Of a stretch of DNA of 64,000 nucleotides, positions 47,206-55,856 are shown in pieces. This DNA is from JAIBCC01 sp963763855. Lineage in GTDB: Bacteria > Acidobacteriota > Blastocatellia > Pyrinomonadales > Pyrinomonadaceae. Below the pieces are notes generated by a model. It searched no databases. It was not told the origin of the DNA and saw only the letters and a list, made by a program, of their open reading frames with translations. Location of the stretch: assembly GCA_963763855.1 (NCBI GenBank), contig CAVXPU010000004.1, positions 1-64,000 of the forward strand. The letters run 5' to 3'. Numbering within the stretch: the first letter of the stretch is position 1; each line of letters opens with the position of its first letter. The translations under genes were made by a program, and so were the position numbers.

Positions 47206-50200
47206 ATGCAAATATTTCGTTCTCTAGGACTTGTTTTTTTAAGTTTTACTTTCGCAGTTTCTGCGGTTGAAGCAAAAATTGCGGAGGGTGTAAAAAACAA
47301 TCCGAAAACTGAGACTGTAAAACAACAACAGCTAGTTGAATCTGTTGATATTCAGGGAAATCGTCGCCTGCGTGATGATGATTTGCTGTATTACATCAAA
47401 ACCCGACCGGGGGATGTTTATAATGTACAACAACTTGAAAGAGATTTAAGAGAGCTAAACGCACTGAATTTCTTTGATAAAACTGCCACTCGAGTATTAA
47501 CCGAGGAAGGTTCACGTGGCGGTGTCGTAGTTATTTTTGAAGTTAAAGAACTTCCGATTATTCGTGATTTACAGTTTGAAGGTGCGAAAGCTTTGCAGGA
47601 ATCAGACATTCTGAAAGAATTTCGCGAAAAACGGGTTGGAATTTCCAAAGAAGCAGTTTACAACCCTGTAAATGTTCAAAAAGCCAACCGAGTTATCCGT
47701 GAATTATTAGCAGGACGCGGTTTTCCAAATGCCAAAATTGAAGTAAAAGAAGAGGAAGTTTCGGCGACTTCGATTGCTTTAACATTCGTCGTTGACCAAG
47801 GTAATAAATCCCGCATTATTGAAATTGAATTTGAAGGCAACGAAGTTTTCAAAGACCGCGAACTTCGTGGTGCGATGGAATTGGTTAAGAAATCTGGGCT
47901 TATTTCGCGTTTCAAAGGTCAGGATGTTTTAGACCTTCGAAAACTTCAATATGATTTGCAAAAAAATGTAGGTGAATATATGCGTTCGAAGGGCTACTTT
48001 CAAGCCCGGATTGGCGAACCGCGAGTTGAAGGATTAGGGTATAAACGAACTGGTATTTTGCCGTTTATTGTGATTCCTCTGCCGTTGCTTTCTTCAAAGG
48101 ACGATACGCTCAAGATCATTGTTCCGGTAACTGAGGGACGAATTTTTCGGGTTGGCGAATTGAAAGTTGAAGGAAACTCGATCTTCTCCGAAGAACAAAT
48201 CTTGAGCTATGTTGGACTCAGAAAAGGCGAAATTGCAGATGGCAAGCGTCTTAGAAATGCACTATCAGAAGATTTGCCAAAGATTTATGGCTCACAAGGA
48301 TTTGTGCTTTTTAGTGCGGAACCTGATCCTGAATTCAAAGACAATCCGACGAATCCAAAAGAAGGAATCGTTGACGTAAAAATCACGATTGATGAAGGCA
48401 AACAATTCCGCTTGCGTCGTTTGGAATTTACGGGAAATACATTCACTCGTGATCGCGTTTTGCGTCGTGAAATGTTGATTAACGAAGGTGATATTTATAA
48501 TCAAATCGGACTTGAAAGATCAGTTCTTCGGCTAAATCAATCGCAATATTTTGACCCAATTGATAAAGATAAAGACGTTGAAATCCGCACGGACGAAGAA
48601 AATGGCGATGTTGATCTGGTGATGAAGGTCAGAGAAAAAGGCAGGCAGCAAATTCAATTTAATGGCGGAATTTCGGGAATTGGCGGTTCATTTTTCGGTC
48701 TGGAATATTCCACAAACAATTTATTCGGTCGCGGCGAAACTTTCGCATTGAATTTCGGTTTGGGAAATCGATCGAGCAATTTTCAATTTTCATTTCAGGA
48801 GCCATATTTCAGAGATCGCCCGATCACGGTTGGTTTTTCGGTTTTTGGTTCGAAATCTAAATTCTTTGGTGAAGGAACGTTTCTTTCAACAAATAATGAT
48901 GCCATTCTCGGCGGTTTAGACCCAAACTTCGGTGCAACGGTTGACGAAGAAAATCTATTTACCCAAACAACTTACGGAGCTTCGATTTTTGCAACTGCTC
49001 CGCTTTCTGAGGTGTTTTTCAAGAAAAGCCGCTGGACTACGTTTTCGCGAGTTGGGCTGACTTACCAATATTCAGCAACAAAAATTGCTGATCCGGCAGT
49101 AAATTCGGGTAATGACCCAACGAAGTTTATTCCTATTTTGTTTGACCAGCCTAATATCACCACGAGCAGAGCAACTGCCAGTTTTGTTTATGATACCCGC
49201 CAACCATCTTCAAATGGCATTGATATGCAGAATGGCAGACAATTTGCCTTAAATGTTGCTTTCGCTGGATTAGGCGGTGATGTAAGAACATATCAGCCAA
49301 CACTTTCTTATTCGCAATTTATACCTTTAAGACGCAAGCGATCAAACAATCCCGAAGTTTTCGGATTTAGAATTCAAGCCGGAACAATCGGCAGTTTTGC
49401 GGTTACGGATAAAATCCGAAATGCAGGTTCTTTATCGTTTATCAGCGGAATTCCATATTACGAACGCTATTTCCTAGGAAGTGAAAATGACATTCGCGGT
49501 TATCAAAGTCGTGCGATTTCACCGATTGCTCCGATTGAAAGTTATTTGACTACCCGAAACGTAGTCGTTGCTACAAACGCAACCGGAACTCCCGTGGTTG
49601 ATCCTGAACTATCAGCGGCTCAAAGTTCGCTTTTAACGACATTGGGGACTTTTACCGGAACTGCGGGGGCAAATCCGCTTTTAACGGGTGCAAATCTTCG
49701 TCCAATCGGTGGAGACACGCAATTCTTAGGAAACTTTGAATATCGCATTCCAATCTTTGGACCAGTCGTTTTGGCGGCTTTTGCAGATGTGGGAACTGTT
49801 TTCAACAGAAACAAAGGTTCAATTCAGCAAATTAACAATAAAGACTTTTTGCCTGACTTCCCGTTTCTTACGACAACCAGTGTAAGTTCAATTGGAAATG
49901 CTCTTTTATTGAAAAATGCGACTAATGATATTTTCTTTACACAAGACTTTACTGGCGGTTTCTTTGTTTATACGCCAACGGGATTAACTCTTCCGGGAGT
50001 TACAGGAACTCCGGCAGCAGGAGACCCTATAACAAAAAACACTTATTTAAGTCTTTTTGAAACGAATTGTCCCTTGGTCGCCGAGGTTAGAACCTGTTCG
50101 CAAGCTTTTACTGATGGCTTCAGAAGCGTTTATCTTCGCGGTGAAGCACAAACCAATACCTTGGTTAAGGTTAATGAAAGCCAGTTTTCGGGATTTAAGA

Positions 50201-50373
50201 ATTTTGCATCAAGCGTTGGGCTTGAATTGAGAGTTCAAGTTCCGATTGTTAATGTGCCATTTCGTTTGATTTATTACATTAATCCCAATGTGAGAGCGAT
50301 TGATTATGGATTTGCCCAGCTTCCTCTTAGCAAGAGAAATGGGTTTCGCTTTACGGTTGGAAGAACATTCTAA
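47206..50373 (+). CDS. bamA: BamA, outer-membrane protein assembly factor
   Basis: A 1055-aa Omp85 protein that inserts beta-barrel proteins into the outer membrane. Signal peptide ends near VSAVEA. Five POTRA domains (about 45-440) start with VESVDIQGNRRL, IRDLQFEGAKAL, IIEIEFEGNEVF, VGELKVEGNSIF and LRRLEFTGNTF. The barrel includes the conserved FLGSENDIRGYQSR loop (VRGF/IRGY motif). It is longer than the usual 800 aa because of inserts in the barrel loops (for example the stretches around 780-830 and 890-990). It heads the skp-skp-fabZ-lpxA-lpxI run. Confidence 0.95.
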   Translation: MQIFRSLGLVFLSFTFAVSAVEAKIAEGVKNNPKTETVKQQQLVESVDIQGNRRLRDDDLLYYIKTRPGDVYNVQQLERDLRELNALNFFDKTATRVLTEEGSRGGVVVIFEVKELPIIRDLQFEGAKALQESDILKEFREKRVGISKEAVYNPVNVQKANRVIRELLAGRGFPNAKIEVKEEEVSATSIALTFVVDQGNKSRIIEIEFEGNEVFKDRELRGAMELVKKSGLISRFKGQDVLDLRKLQYDLQKNVGEYMRSKGYFQARIGEPRVEGLGYKRTGILPFIVIPLPLLSSKDDTLKIIVPVTEGRIFRVGELKVEGNSIFSEEQILSYVGLRKGEIADGKRLRNALSEDLPKIYGSQGFVLFSAEPDPEFKDNPTNPKEGIVDVKITIDEGKQFRLRRLEFTGNTFTRDRVLRREMLINEGDIYNQIGLERSVLRLNQSQYFDPIDKDKDVEIRTDEENGDVDLVMKVREKGRQQIQFNGGISGIGGSFFGLEYSTNNLFGRGETFALNFGLGNRSSNFQFSFQEPYFRDRPITVGFSVFGSKSKFFGEGTFLSTNNDAILGGLDPNFGATVDEENLFTQTTYGASIFATAPLSEVFFKKSRWTTFSRVGLTYQYSATKIADPAVNSGNDPTKFIPILFDQPNITTSRATASFVYDTRQPSSNGIDMQNGRQFALNVAFAGLGGDVRTYQPTLSYSQFIPLRRKRSNNPEVFGFRIQAGTIGSFAVTDKIRNAGSLSFISGIPYYERYFLGSENDIRGYQSRAISPIAPIESYLTTRNVVVATNATGTPVVDPELSAAQSSLLTTLGTFTGTAGANPLLTGANLRPIGGDTQFLGNFEYRIPIFGPVVLAAFADVGTVFNRNKGSIQQINNKDFLPDFPFLTTTSVSSIGNALLLKNATNDIFFTQDFTGGFFVYTPTGLTLPGVTGTPAAGDPITKNTYLSLFETNCPLVAEVRTCSQAFTDGFRSVYLRGEAQTNTLVKVNESQFSGFKNFASSVGLELRVQVPIVNVPFRLIYYINPNVRAIDYGFAQLPLSKRNGFRFTVGRTF

Positions 50374-50498
50374 AAATAGTTTTATTTTTGAGAAATTTAT
50401 AAGCAACAGTTTTGAAAAAATATGTTTCAAATGGTAGCGTCATTTATTAGAGAATTTTGACAAAGCCTTTTTAAAAGTTAAGGAGTATTACAAAAAAG

Positions 50499-51119
50499 AT
50501 GAAAACGATTCGTTTATTTGCCGTTACGTTATTTCTAACGGCTCTATTCGCGGTAGCAAGTTTTGCACAGGCAACTCCGGCTCAGCCAGCAACCCAGGGT
50601 AAAATTGCAGTTATCAATACCTATGCTTTTGGTGATGATAAAGCCGGAATTACCAAATACGTTAATGCAATTACTGCACTAAATGCAGAGTTTAAGCCGA
50701 TTGATGACGAGCTCAAAGGAATGGATACCAGACTCAAAGGTTTGGCGACTGAAATTGAGAATTTGAGAAAATTAGCCGCGACAAATCCAAAGGCAATTGA
50801 CGAAAAATCAGCCCAAGCTAAGGTTGACGAAGCCGAAAAATTGCAACGCGATATGAAATTTAAATCGGAAGATGCTAAAGCACGATATGAAAAAAGATCG
50901 GGTGCAGTTCTCGGACCGGTTTTGCAGGATATTTACAAAGCGGTGCAAGAATTTGCCAAGCAAAAAGGCTATATGATGATTTTGGATATCAGCAAAATGG
51001 CAGAAGCCGATATGATAATGGCTTTGGACGAAAAAGCAGATGTAACCAAAGAATTTGCGGTTTTCTATAATGCCCGTCCTGCTGGAACAGCATCTACTTT
51101 AACTGTAGCCCCTAAATAA
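50499..51119 (+). CDS. OmpH/Skp-family periplasmic chaperone 1
   Basis: A 206-aa protein with signal peptide (ends SFAQA) and the OmpH layout: GKIAVINTYAFGDDKAGI strand, a long charged coiled coil (about 65-140) and a C-terminal FAKQKGYMMILDIS beta-strand return, with a final EFAVFYNARP. It chaperones unfolded outer-membrane proteins on their way to BamA. Followed by a hairpin terminator-like element and a second copy. Confidence 0.9.
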   Translation: MKTIRLFAVTLFLTALFAVASFAQATPAQPATQGKIAVINTYAFGDDKAGITKYVNAITALNAEFKPIDDELKGMDTRLKGLATEIENLRKLAATNPKAIDEKSAQAKVDEAEKLQRDMKFKSEDAKARYEKRSGAVLGPVLQDIYKAVQEFAKQKGYMMILDISKMAEADMIMALDEKADVTKEFAVFYNARPAGTASTLTVAPK

Positions 51120-51145
51120 GTTTGTTTAGTTGATTTTAGCAAATA

Positions 51146-51177
51146 GGTCAGAGGAGAAATTGCCTCCTCTGACCTTT
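51146..51177 (+). terminator. Hairpin between the two skp-like genes
   Basis: Perfect 11-bp arms GGTCAGAGGAG and CTCCTCTGACC with a 7-nt loop and only a TTT tail. It is a weak intrinsic terminator or processing site that may lower expression of downstream genes. Confidence 0.7.
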
Positions 51178-51206
51178 AGGTTGTTTAATTAGGAGTATTT
51201 TTAAGA

Positions 51207-51776
51207 ATGAATAAATTTCGGTTTGCCACATTTGTTTTTTTGACAATGTTGTTTTCAGTTTCGGCTTTTGCACAAGCTACGCCGATCAAAATGGGTTTGA
51301 TAAATACTGAGGTTTTTTACGATGATAAAATCGGTATTACCAAATTAGTTTCCGCTCAAAAGCAATTGGATAATGAATTTGCCAATCAGATAAAGGGTTT
51401 GCAAGATGGAAGTACGAGACTTCAGGGTCTTTCCACTGAAATTCAAAGTAATAAAACTCTAACCCCAGCTCAGGTTGCAGCAAAACGTGATGAAGGCGAG
51501 AGATTGCAACGCGAGCTCAACTACAAAAAAACAGAATTGGAGGCAGCGATTGCCAGACGCCGACAAGTTTTGGTTACGCCGATTAGTCAGGACATTGGCA
51601 AAGGAATAGATGAATTTGCTAAGAAAAATGGCTATGGTGCAATGTTTGACGTTTCAAAAATGGCTGAGTCGGGCATTTTGCTTTTCCTCTCTGAAAGTGC
51701 GGACGTAACCAAAGAATTCATTACTTTTTACAACGCAAGACCAACAACTGCTGTTGCTCCGGCTAAACCTAAGTAA
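51207..51776 (+). CDS. OmpH/Skp-family periplasmic chaperone 2
   Basis: A 189-aa paralogue of the preceding protein (matching DDKIGITKLVSA, DEGERLQREL, EFAKKNGYGAMFDVSKMAE, VTKEFITFYNARP). It has a signal peptide ending SAFAQA and AGGAG upstream. Tandem duplication is likely. Confidence 0.9.
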   Translation: MNKFRFATFVFLTMLFSVSAFAQATPIKMGLINTEVFYDDKIGITKLVSAQKQLDNEFANQIKGLQDGSTRLQGLSTEIQSNKTLTPAQVAAKRDEGERLQRELNYKKTELEAAIARRRQVLVTPISQDIGKGIDEFAKKNGYGAMFDVSKMAESGILLFLSESADVTKEFITFYNARPTTAVAPAKPK

Positions 51777-51798
51777 GCTTTTTATTAATTTTACGCGT

Positions 51799-51841
51799 AC
51801 AAACCTTGAGCGGGACTTTGACAGTTTTGCTCAAGGTTTGT
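51799..51841 (+). terminator. Hairpin after the second skp-like gene
   Basis: Perfect 13-bp arms ACAAACCTTGAGC and GCTCAAGGTTTGT with a 17-nt loop, just before fabZ. The tail AGTTTGTTTG is only moderately T-rich. Confidence 0.7.
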
Positions 51842-51852
51842 AGTTTGTTTGT

Positions 51853-52296
51853 ATGCAAACGATTCTTGATATAAAACAAATCCAAGAGATTTTACCCCAT
51901 CGCTATCCATTTTTATTGGTAGATAAGATCATCGAACTTGATCCGAAAGTGAAAATTATCGGCGTAAAACAGGTTACGATGAACGAATATTTTTTTCAGG
52001 GACATTTCCCCGAACAACCCGTAATGCCCGGAGTTTTGCAGATTGAAGCTCTCGCACAAGTTGGTGCGATATTGGCTTTACGTGAATTTTCGGATCGCGG
52101 AAATAAGATTCCTCTCTTTACGGGAATTGACAAAGCACGTTTTCGAAAAGCTGTTGTGCCGGGCGATACCTTGATTTTAGAAGTAACAGCTTTACGCATC
52201 GGCAGCAAGGTTCAAAAAATGTGGGGCGAGGCGAAAGTAAATGGCGAAATTACAGCGGAAGCCGAAATTATGTCGCTGATTGCGAATAGAAAATAA
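51853..52296 (+). CDS. fabZ: FabZ, (3R)-hydroxyacyl-ACP dehydratase
   Basis: A 147-aa hot-dog enzyme that dehydrates 3-hydroxyacyl-ACP in fatty acid synthesis. The catalytic His is in QGHFPEQPVMPGV and the Glu in QIEALAQVGA. Length is typical. Its stop TAA overlaps the lpxA ATG, the usual partner sharing its substrate pool. Confidence 0.97.
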   Translation: MQTILDIKQIQEILPHRYPFLLVDKIIELDPKVKIIGVKQVTMNEYFFQGHFPEQPVMPGVLQIEALAQVGAILALREFSDRGNKIPLFTGIDKARFRKAVVPGDTLILEVTALRIGSKVQKMWGEAKVNGEITAEAEIMSLIANRK

Positions 52297-53075
52297 TGAC
52301 AACATTCATTCACGAAACTGCAATAGTAAGTCCGCAAGCACAACTCGGCGAAGGTTGTTACATTGGTGCATTTTCAATCGTCGGCGAGCAGGTAACTTTG
52401 GGCAAAAATGTTCGTCTGGAATCGCATGTTGTGGTTGACGGTAAAACATTTATTGACGACGAAACCAAGGTTTTCCCTTTTGTTTCGATTGGCTTAGCAC
52501 CGCAAGACCTAAAATATGGCGGCGAAATTACTGAAACCCAAATCGGTAAACGAAATCAGATTCGCGAATTTGTAACAATTCATCGCGGTACCGCAAATGG
52601 CGGTGGAATCACAAAAATCGGTGATGACAATTTGCTGATGGCTCAATCGCACGTAGCTCATGATTGTCAGATTGGCAATGAGATCATCATGGCAAACGCT
52701 GCAACACTTGCAGGGCACGTCGAAATAGCCGATAAGGCAAGTATCGGAGCATATTCGGGAATTCATCAGTTTTGCCGCGTCGGACGTGAAGCTTTTGTCG
52801 GCGGATATTCAGTAGTCGTTAAAGATGCTCTGCCATTCGCGATTTCGCAGGGCAATCACGCCAAATGTTATGGCTTAAACCGCGTTGGAATGAAACGAAA
52901 GGGCTATCCGAAGGAAACTATCGAAAAACTCCATCACGCCTTTCATTTGCTGCTTAGTGCTAAACTAAATACAACTCAAGCCGTAGAAAAAATAGAAACG
53001 GAAATTTCTGATTGCAACGAAGTTATTTACTTACTCGAATTTATTAAATCTTCGCAAAGGGGCGTAATTAAATGA
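52296..53075 (+). CDS. lpxA: LpxA, UDP-GlcNAc acyltransferase
   Basis: A 259-aa left-handed beta-helix enzyme that adds 3-hydroxyacyl to UDP-GlcNAc, the first lipid A step. Hexapeptide repeats run from about residue 5 to 190 (IGAFSIVGEQVTLGKNV), with the catalytic His in QSHVAHDCQIGN and the C-terminal helical domain. Overlaps fabZ by 1 bp and lpxI by 4 bp. Confidence 0.97.
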   Translation: MTTFIHETAIVSPQAQLGEGCYIGAFSIVGEQVTLGKNVRLESHVVVDGKTFIDDETKVFPFVSIGLAPQDLKYGGEITETQIGKRNQIREFVTIHRGTANGGGITKIGDDNLLMAQSHVAHDCQIGNEIIMANAATLAGHVEIADKASIGAYSGIHQFCRVGREAFVGGYSVVVKDALPFAISQGNHAKCYGLNRVGMKRKGYPKETIEKLHHAFHLLLSAKLNTTQAVEKIETEISDCNEVIYLLEFIKSSQRGVIK

Positions 53076-53902
53076 CGTTTGGCTTGATTGCAGGCAACGG
53101 CAGTTTTCCTTTTTTGGTCGTGGAGGGTGCAAGAAAACTTGGCGAACGGCTGATTGTCGTTGCGATTAAAGAAGAAACCGATAAACGAATTGAGGAAATC
53201 GCTGACAAAGTTGTCTGGGTTGGAATTGGGCAGCTCGGCAAAATGATTAAGGCTTTTAAGTCCGAGGGCGTTGAAAAAGCAGTGATGGCTGGACAAGTAA
53301 AACATGTCCAGATTTTCACGACAAGTGCTTTTCCCGATTGGCGGATGGCGAAAATGCTCTACAATCTTCCGCGACGAAATACCGATTCATTGATTGGAGG
53401 AATTGCAGACGAACTCGCTAAAGAGGGTATTGAACTTATTGATTCTACACACTTTACGCAAGACCATCTGGCAAAAGAAGGCGTTCTTACGAAGCGGAAC
53501 CCAACCGATTTTGAACAGCAAAACATCGAATACGGTTTGAAAATCGCCAACGAAATCGCTCGGCTCGATCTAGGGCAAACGATTGTCGTTCGTGCGTCCG
53601 CGTGCGTCGCGATTGAGGCTATGGAAGGAACTGACGCGACAATCAAGCGAGCGGGCGAACTGGCGAAGGGAAAACTGACGGTGGTAAAGGTAGCTAAACC
53701 TGATCAAGATATGCGGTTCGACGTTCCCGTTATCGGGGTTCCAACGATTCAAACGATGATTGCGGCTGGTGCAACTTGCCTATGCGTCACCCCAAACAAG
53801 ACATTAATTTTTGACAAAGAAAAAATGCTTGAACTCGCGAATCAACATAAAATTTGCGTTGTAGCTGTTCATGGCGAAACAAATACGTCAGATTTTGCGT
53901 AG
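53072..53902 (+). CDS. lpxI: LpxI, UDP-2,3-diacylglucosamine pyrophosphatase
   Basis: A 276-aa protein that makes lipid X, replacing LpxH in many non-gammaproteobacteria. Landmarks are FGLIAGNGSFPFLV, WVGIGQLGKMIK, KAVMAGQVKH, and the C-terminal ACVAIEAMEGTDATI and MRFDVPVIGVPTIQTM. The ATGA overlap couples it to lpxA. Confidence 0.95.
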   Translation: MTFGLIAGNGSFPFLVVEGARKLGERLIVVAIKEETDKRIEEIADKVVWVGIGQLGKMIKAFKSEGVEKAVMAGQVKHVQIFTTSAFPDWRMAKMLYNLPRRNTDSLIGGIADELAKEGIELIDSTHFTQDHLAKEGVLTKRNPTDFEQQNIEYGLKIANEIARLDLGQTIVVRASACVAIEAMEGTDATIKRAGELAKGKLTVVKVAKPDQDMRFDVPVIGVPTIQTMIAAGATCLCVTPNKTLIFDKEKMLELANQHKICVVAVHGETNTSDFA

Positions 53903-53961
53903 TAACATTCATAATTCGAACATTCGTTCTATTTTGCTTTCCAAATAACTTCGGAGAAAAA

Positions 53962-55578
53962 ATGAAAAAAAATCTATTTGTGCTACTTCTTTTACTTACT
54001 TTTGTGCCTACATCTTTTGCACAAGCGAAACCAAAGCTATCAAAAGATGGCATTAAGGCAACCCAAAATATTACAGCTAAACAACTTAGCGATTATTTGC
54101 ACTTCATCGCATCGGACGAAATGGAAGGACGCGATACTCCCTCACGCGGACTTGATACAGCGGCGAAATTTATGGCGACGATGCTTTCTCGTTGGGGAGT
54201 GAAGCCTGCGGGCGATAATGGAACTTACTTTCAAAGAATGTGGGTTATCAGAAAATCGACGGATTCTGCGGCTTCATCACTTGAGTTAAACGGACAAAAG
54301 CTTAAATACGGAGAAGATTTTTTCGGCACTCCGGAAAATGGAATGGCAAGTGCTCCTATCGTTTTCGGCGGCAACGGAATCTTCCATAAAGCCAAAGGAA
54401 TCAATAGTTTAGATGGCTTGGATGTGAAAGGTAAAATTGTAGTTTTCTATACAATGGGTCTGCCAAAGGGTTTAACAAATCAAGATTTTCAAAATGGTGA
54501 ATTTGGTAAAGATTTTGGCGATTCCACGACAAACGCAATCAATAACGGTGCGGTTGGTGTAATAAACATAGCTCCGCCAAGAACCCAAAGCAATTGGGCA
54601 AGAGCGAGCCAAGGAACTGGTGGTGGTGGCGTTCAAATTGAAAATTTAAGACCGGGTAATGCGTCACCACAAATTCCGATTGTCGTGCTTAATCAAAACG
54701 TTGCAAAATCGTTATTCGAAGGCGAAGCGGCAAATCCAATTGAAAACGCTGAGGCAAAATCCTTCGTTTTTAGTGGAAATAAAAATGCAAATATTGTTGT
54801 AAAAGCTAATACTACTAAAATTCCAACTCAAAACGTCGTTGCGATGGTTGAAGGCTCAGATCCAATACTTAAAAGCGAGTTTGTTTCGATTGGAGCTCAT
54901 TATGACCACGATGGAGTAAGACCAACCGCCTCAGGTGACGACAAAATTTGGAATGGAGCTGACGATGACGGCTCAGGCACGGTCGCTCTTTTGTCAATGG
55001 CTGAAGCACTGGCGAAATCTACCAAAAAGCCGAAGCGTTCGATGATCTTTATCTGGTATGCCGGGGAAGAAAAAGGTTTGCTCGGAAGTGAATATTTTAC
55101 TAAATTTCCAACTGTTCCTTTTGATAAGATTACGATTAATATCAACATCGATATGATCGGACGCAGCCGAAAAGCTGACAATAAAGATCCCCGTGACAAA
55201 GATCTTTCCGGTGAAAACGAGATTTATGTAATTGGTTCAAATATGATGAGCAGCACCCTTGGTGAAGTTACCGAAAAGGTAAATAAGGGTTTCATGAATA
55301 TGACTTACAATTTCAAATATGATGATCCAAAAGATACAAATCGCTTCTTTTTTCGCAGTGACCACTATAATTTTGCGGTTCGTGGAATTCCGGCGGTATT
55401 TTTCTTCAATGGAGTTCATCAAGATTATCACCAAGCCGGCGATCATCCTGAAAAAATTGATTATGCCAGAATGGAAAAAATTTCCCGCACGGTATTTTTG
55501 ACGATGTGGGAACTTGGCAATTTGAAAGAGCGTCCTAAAGTTGATAAGGAATTACCGGCGGAATTAAAGCAAAGGTAG
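53962..55578 (+). CDS. Secreted M28-family metallopeptidase (aminopeptidase)
   Basis: A 538-aa zinc peptidase. Start at 53962: GGAG upstream, and signal peptide MKKNLFVLLLLLTFVPTSFAQ; the earlier frame start at 53854 lies inside lpxI. The inserted PA domain spans about 130-270. Metal-ligand motifs: GAHYDHDGV, GADDDGSGTVALL, WYAGEEKGLLGSEYF, NIDMIGR and a late His in SDHYNFAVRGIPAVFF. It trims peptides outside the inner membrane. A strong terminator follows. Confidence 0.93.
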   Translation: MKKNLFVLLLLLTFVPTSFAQAKPKLSKDGIKATQNITAKQLSDYLHFIASDEMEGRDTPSRGLDTAAKFMATMLSRWGVKPAGDNGTYFQRMWVIRKSTDSAASSLELNGQKLKYGEDFFGTPENGMASAPIVFGGNGIFHKAKGINSLDGLDVKGKIVVFYTMGLPKGLTNQDFQNGEFGKDFGDSTTNAINNGAVGVINIAPPRTQSNWARASQGTGGGGVQIENLRPGNASPQIPIVVLNQNVAKSLFEGEAANPIENAEAKSFVFSGNKNANIVVKANTTKIPTQNVVAMVEGSDPILKSEFVSIGAHYDHDGVRPTASGDDKIWNGADDDGSGTVALLSMAEALAKSTKKPKRSMIFIWYAGEEKGLLGSEYFTKFPTVPFDKITININIDMIGRSRKADNKDPRDKDLSGENEIYVIGSNMMSSTLGEVTEKVNKGFMNMTYNFKYDDPKDTNRFFFRSDHYNFAVRGIPAVFFFNGVHQDYHQAGDHPEKIDYARMEKISRTVFLTMWELGNLKERPKVDKELPAELKQR

Positions 55579-55594
55579 TTTAGAAGTTAAACGT

Positions 55595-55636
55595 AAAAAG
55601 GGCAAAAGTTCAGAGAAATCTGCTTTTGCCCTTTTT
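55595..55636 (+). terminator. Intrinsic terminator after the M28 peptidase gene
   Basis: Perfect 14-bp arms AAAAAGGGCAAAAG and CTTTTGCCCTTTTT with a 14-nt loop and T-rich end. Strong rho-independent form. Confidence 0.9.
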
Positions 55637-55856
55637 ATATTTCGACTCTATTTTTTTTCAAGGCGACTTCGTTGTCGAATTCTTTGCAGAATTCTTCGTA
55701 TCGGTCGCGTAAGGTTGTTTTAGTTTCAATCTCAACATTCCGGCAAATTCCGCCGAATAATCTAATTATTTTCACAAAAATAAGGTGCCAAGTGATGAAC
55801 ATCACTTACAGAATTACGGTTTTAAAATAGGCTCTTTTTGGGATCTATTGTGCCGT

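Noticed and set aside
46893..47300. 135-codon minus-strand frame over the bamA start
   Set aside because: It runs antisense into the bamA signal peptide and has no protein-like motif or ribosome site.
53854..53961. N-terminal extension of the M28 peptidase
   Set aside because: It overlaps lpxI in another frame, and a ribosome site plus signal peptide mark the start at 53962.
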